Shown one piece after another: positions 34,420 to 36,389 of a DNA stretch of 36,389 nucleotides. The position numbers were made by a program, and so were the translations under genes. Source of the stretch: Paracoccaceae bacterium (lineage in GTDB: Bacteria > Pseudomonadota > Alphaproteobacteria > Rhodobacterales > Rhodobacteraceae). The stretch is taken from the NCBI GenBank assembly GCA_026707935.1, contig JAPOVX010000137.1:1-36389 (forward strand), read 5' to 3'. The notes beneath the pieces were generated by a model. It worked only from the letters and a program-made list of their open reading frames with translations, was not told the origin of the DNA and ran no database searches. Numbering within the stretch: position 1 is the stretch's first letter; the number at the start of each line of letters is the position of its first letter.

Positions 34420-36389
34420 CTACTGCCGAAACCCGATAACCCGCGGCCGATCCGGCTTGACCGCGCATTCGGCTTGCAGCATGCCGGCAAGGGCATCGGG
34501 ATTCTGCAACAGGCCCAGAGCACCGGCTTTCCGGCGTACGACCGCGAAGTCACCGGGGGTCAGATTGGCAAGCATTGCAAGAGGCGCCGGCGGCGGGAGG
34601 TCGAAGAAACTCCTGAACGCAGAATTCACCTGCTCGGGCGTGAGATAGTCGAGCGTGATCTTGAACACGAAACGGCGAAGCGTTGCAGGGTCGAAATGCT
34701 CTCCGAAGTTGGTCGTGCAGGCGAAGGGCAGGGGATGGTTCTCCATCCAGGTGAGCATTTCGTTGACTTGGCTGACTTCCCAGTTTCTCTGTGCAGCCCG
34801 GCGGTCGGCAAGCAGCGAGTCGGCTTCGTCAAAGACGAGGAAGGCACCCGTATCGCGGGCCTCGGCAAAGGTGCTTGCGATCAGCCTTTCGGTCTGCCCT
34901 ACCCACATGGACATCAGGTCCGAGGTCCGTTTCTGGAGAACCTCCAGGTCCAGGCGTTCGGCGAGGTAACGGACACAGGCGCTTTTGCCGGTTCCCGGCG
35001 GCCCCTGCAGGCAGAGGGAAAAGTTCTTCGTCCCGGCAGTGGAAAGACGCTCGGCGAGGGCTGCCGGATCAGTATCTGCCCGGATCAAGGCAGGATCGAA
35101 TCCGAACGACGTACCTTGTGGCGGCATCCCGCAGGAGAGAAGCCGGGAGAGGCTGTTCACCCCGCGGCGGACGGTTGCAACATCGCCGCCAGCGAGGCTT
35201 GCCGCAACTGTCGCACCAGCAGCGACCCCGGGTGGCGCCTCGAATTCCGAAGCCAACGCCAGCACGTCTTCTGGCGCGGCCTCGATTCCATGGGCATCGA
35301 GTTGCCGGGCCCAGACCCGGGCTCTGACCGGTGCTGTCGGCAAACGGAGCTCCAGTGCAAACATCATGCGCCGGAGTGTCGCCGGATTGACTTCCCTGGC
35401 ATCGTTCATTGTCCACAGGATCGGCACCGGGGATGTCTCAAGCAGGCGGTGCACATAGACCTTCGATGCGCTGCTCCCGACGGACATCGACACCTGCGCT
35501 CCGAACATTTCAAATCCGCCATAAGACGTCGCCAGCAAGTCCTCCATTTCGTCGAACAGGAGGAGCGCCTGCCGGTTTCCGTCCAGGAGATTCTGGGCAA
35601 GACGAAGTTCCTGCAGCCTCTCGCCCCGTGTCGGCTCCTCGCCATCCTCATCCACTTCGCCGACCGAATAGAGGGTCAAGCCGAGGTGTCCCGCCAGGAC
35701 CTTGCAGAACTCCGTCTTGCCGGTTCCCGGTGGGCCGTAGAGCAGGATGTTGACGCCATGCGCCCTCTTGTCGAGCGCGCCTTTCACCAGGGATTCGATG
35801 TGATCGCGGTGAACGGCGACATGGTCGAAATCCCGCCACGCGAGGTCGCTCCGAGAAGCAGTGTCCAGCAGCAGGCGGATCGGATCGACATTGCCGTCGC
35901 CGGGTTCCGCGATCAACCGGTGCGCGCCCCTGAACGATTTCAGGTCTCCGTCGCTGTCAATCTTGACCAGCCCCGTGCGCACAAGTGGTGCGTCGCCCTT
36001 CAGGCGAAGCTGCACCTTGTTTGCGGACAAGCCAAGGGCCATGGGCAGTGCCCGACCGCGGATATTGAGTGGACATGTGGATCGACCCGGACATTCGAAA
36101 ATTTCATCGATCATCGACTCGAAAACGGTGTGTGTATTGTACCGCACGAGCAGTTCCAGAATGTCGATATCCGTTCGGGTGAGCCCTGTGACTTGTCCGA
36201 GGCGATGCAGCCGCTGCGAGGTCCTGTCGCGGCCCACGGTCTTTCCTGAACATCCCTGGTTCAGGAAATCCCTGAGTTTGCGCAGTTTCTTCTTGGAGAT
36301 CTTCGTTTTTCTGCGACCGGAGTCCCAGAAGTTGTGCCGTTTCCTGACAGGGAACGCGATGCGGTTTTCCTGATCAGAGACCCAGTCGA
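34420..36389 (-). CDS. Tandem AAA+ ATPase, partial at the right edge
   Basis: The protein has two AAA+ modules. Numbered from the GTG at 36237, module 1 has Walker A GPPGTGKT (168-175), Walker B LLLFDE (225-230) and sensor-like WTMNDAREVNPATLRRMMF (275-293). Module 2 has GPPGTGKS (412-419), FLVFDEADSLL (466-476) and CTTNFGEHFDPATLRRFVF (507-525) with an arginine pair for the finger. The reading frame stays open for 50 more codons past the GTG to the window edge, with protein-like text (SGRRKTKISKKKLRKLRDFL), so the gene most likely starts outside the window and 36237 is not the start. Members are CDC48/Vps4-like unfolding or remodelling ATPases. The WYL regulator gene follows in the same direction. 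The large opposite-strand frame here is a shadow. Confidence 0.88.
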   Translation of the reverse strand, partial: DWVSDQENRIAFPVRKRHNFWDSGRRKTKISKKKLRKLRDFLNQGCSGKTVGRDRTSQRLHRLGQVTGLTRTDIDILELLVRYNTHTVFESMIDEIFECPGRSTCPLNIRGRALPMALGLSANKVQLRLKGDAPLVRTGLVKIDSDGDLKSFRGAHRLIAEPGDGNVDPIRLLLDTASRSDLAWRDFDHVAVHRDHIESLVKGALDKRAHGVNILLYGPPGTGKTEFCKVLAGHLGLTLYSVGEVDEDGEEPTRGERLQELRLAQNLLDGNRQALLLFDEMEDLLATSYGGFEMFGAQVSMSVGSSASKVYVHRLLETSPVPILWTMNDAREVNPATLRRMMFALELRLPTAPVRARVWARQLDAHGIEAAPEDVLALASEFEAPPGVAAGATVAASLAGGDVATVRRGVNSLSRLLSCGMPPQGTSFGFDPALIRADTDPAALAERLSTAGTKNFSLCLQGPPGTGKSACVRYLAERLDLEVLQKRTSDLMSMWVGQTERLIASTFAEARDTGAFLVFDEADSLLADRRAAQRNWEVSQVNEMLTWMENHPLPFACTTNFGEHFDPATLRRFVFKITLDYLTPEQVNSAFRSFFDLPPPAPLAMLANLTPGDFAVVRRKAGALGLLQNPDALAGMLQAECAVKPDRPRVIGFRQ

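Noticed and set aside
34360..36249. 629-codon open frame on the plus strand
   Set aside because: It is the shadow of the tandem AAA+ ATPase on the minus strand, which has full Walker motifs in both modules. The plus frame shows no domain.

Overview
The window looks like a stretch of an alphaproteobacterial chromosome of moderately high GC. That placement is an inference from the protein families: a glyoxylate aminotransferase close to BhcA/serine-glyoxylate aminotransferases, ATP-type PEP carboxykinase, a fused DppD/DppF ATPase and a Mug-type glycosylase. I support 21 normal-sized genes, which cover only about 65% of the window. Much of the rest holds eroded gene remnants: RecD2-like helicase, IS982, IS630, IS5-like, IS1595-like and Tn3 transposases, a tyrosine integrase and a serine resolvase. 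This points to a genome with an active history of mobile elements and ongoing gene decay. I saw no rRNA, tRNA or CRISPR array.

Left part (1-7.0 kb): a decayed stretch with a RecD2 remnant, then a divergent LysR regulator and glyoxylate aminotransferase pair, a decayed IS remnant, and a minus-strand pair of a FadR-type GntR regulator followed by an unusual TauD/TfdA-like 2-oxoglutarate oxygenase.

Middle (8.7-25.1 kb): a catabolic and uptake region. It holds a tricarballylate dehydrogenase-like flavoprotein, a TauE/SafE permease, a ketopantoate-reductase-like oxidoreductase, and a complete peptide/nickel-type ABC importer split into two divergent units (fused ATPase on minus; binding protein and two permeases on plus) with an IS982 remnant between them. 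The flavoprotein, ATPase and binding-protein units each have a sigma70-like promoter followed at once by related elements built on an ATCnGATG core, which suggests one repressor controls import and oxidation of the same compound. pckA and a membrane ferric-reductase-like flavoprotein follow.

Right part (25.3-36.4 kb): an accessory island flanked and interrupted by recombinase and Tn3 remnants. It carries an HNH nuclease, a membrane-anchored pentapeptide-repeat protein, a translationally coupled pair of unknown proteins (one DUF5677/HEPN-like, one with a membrane segment), a Mug glycosylase with an extra N-terminal domain, a stand-alone HsdR-N-like PD-(D/E)xK nuclease, a WYL-domain regulator and a tandem AAA+ ATPase that runs off the right edge. 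The nuclease/WYL/AAA+ set resembles genome-defence neighbourhoods, but function there is inferred from context only.
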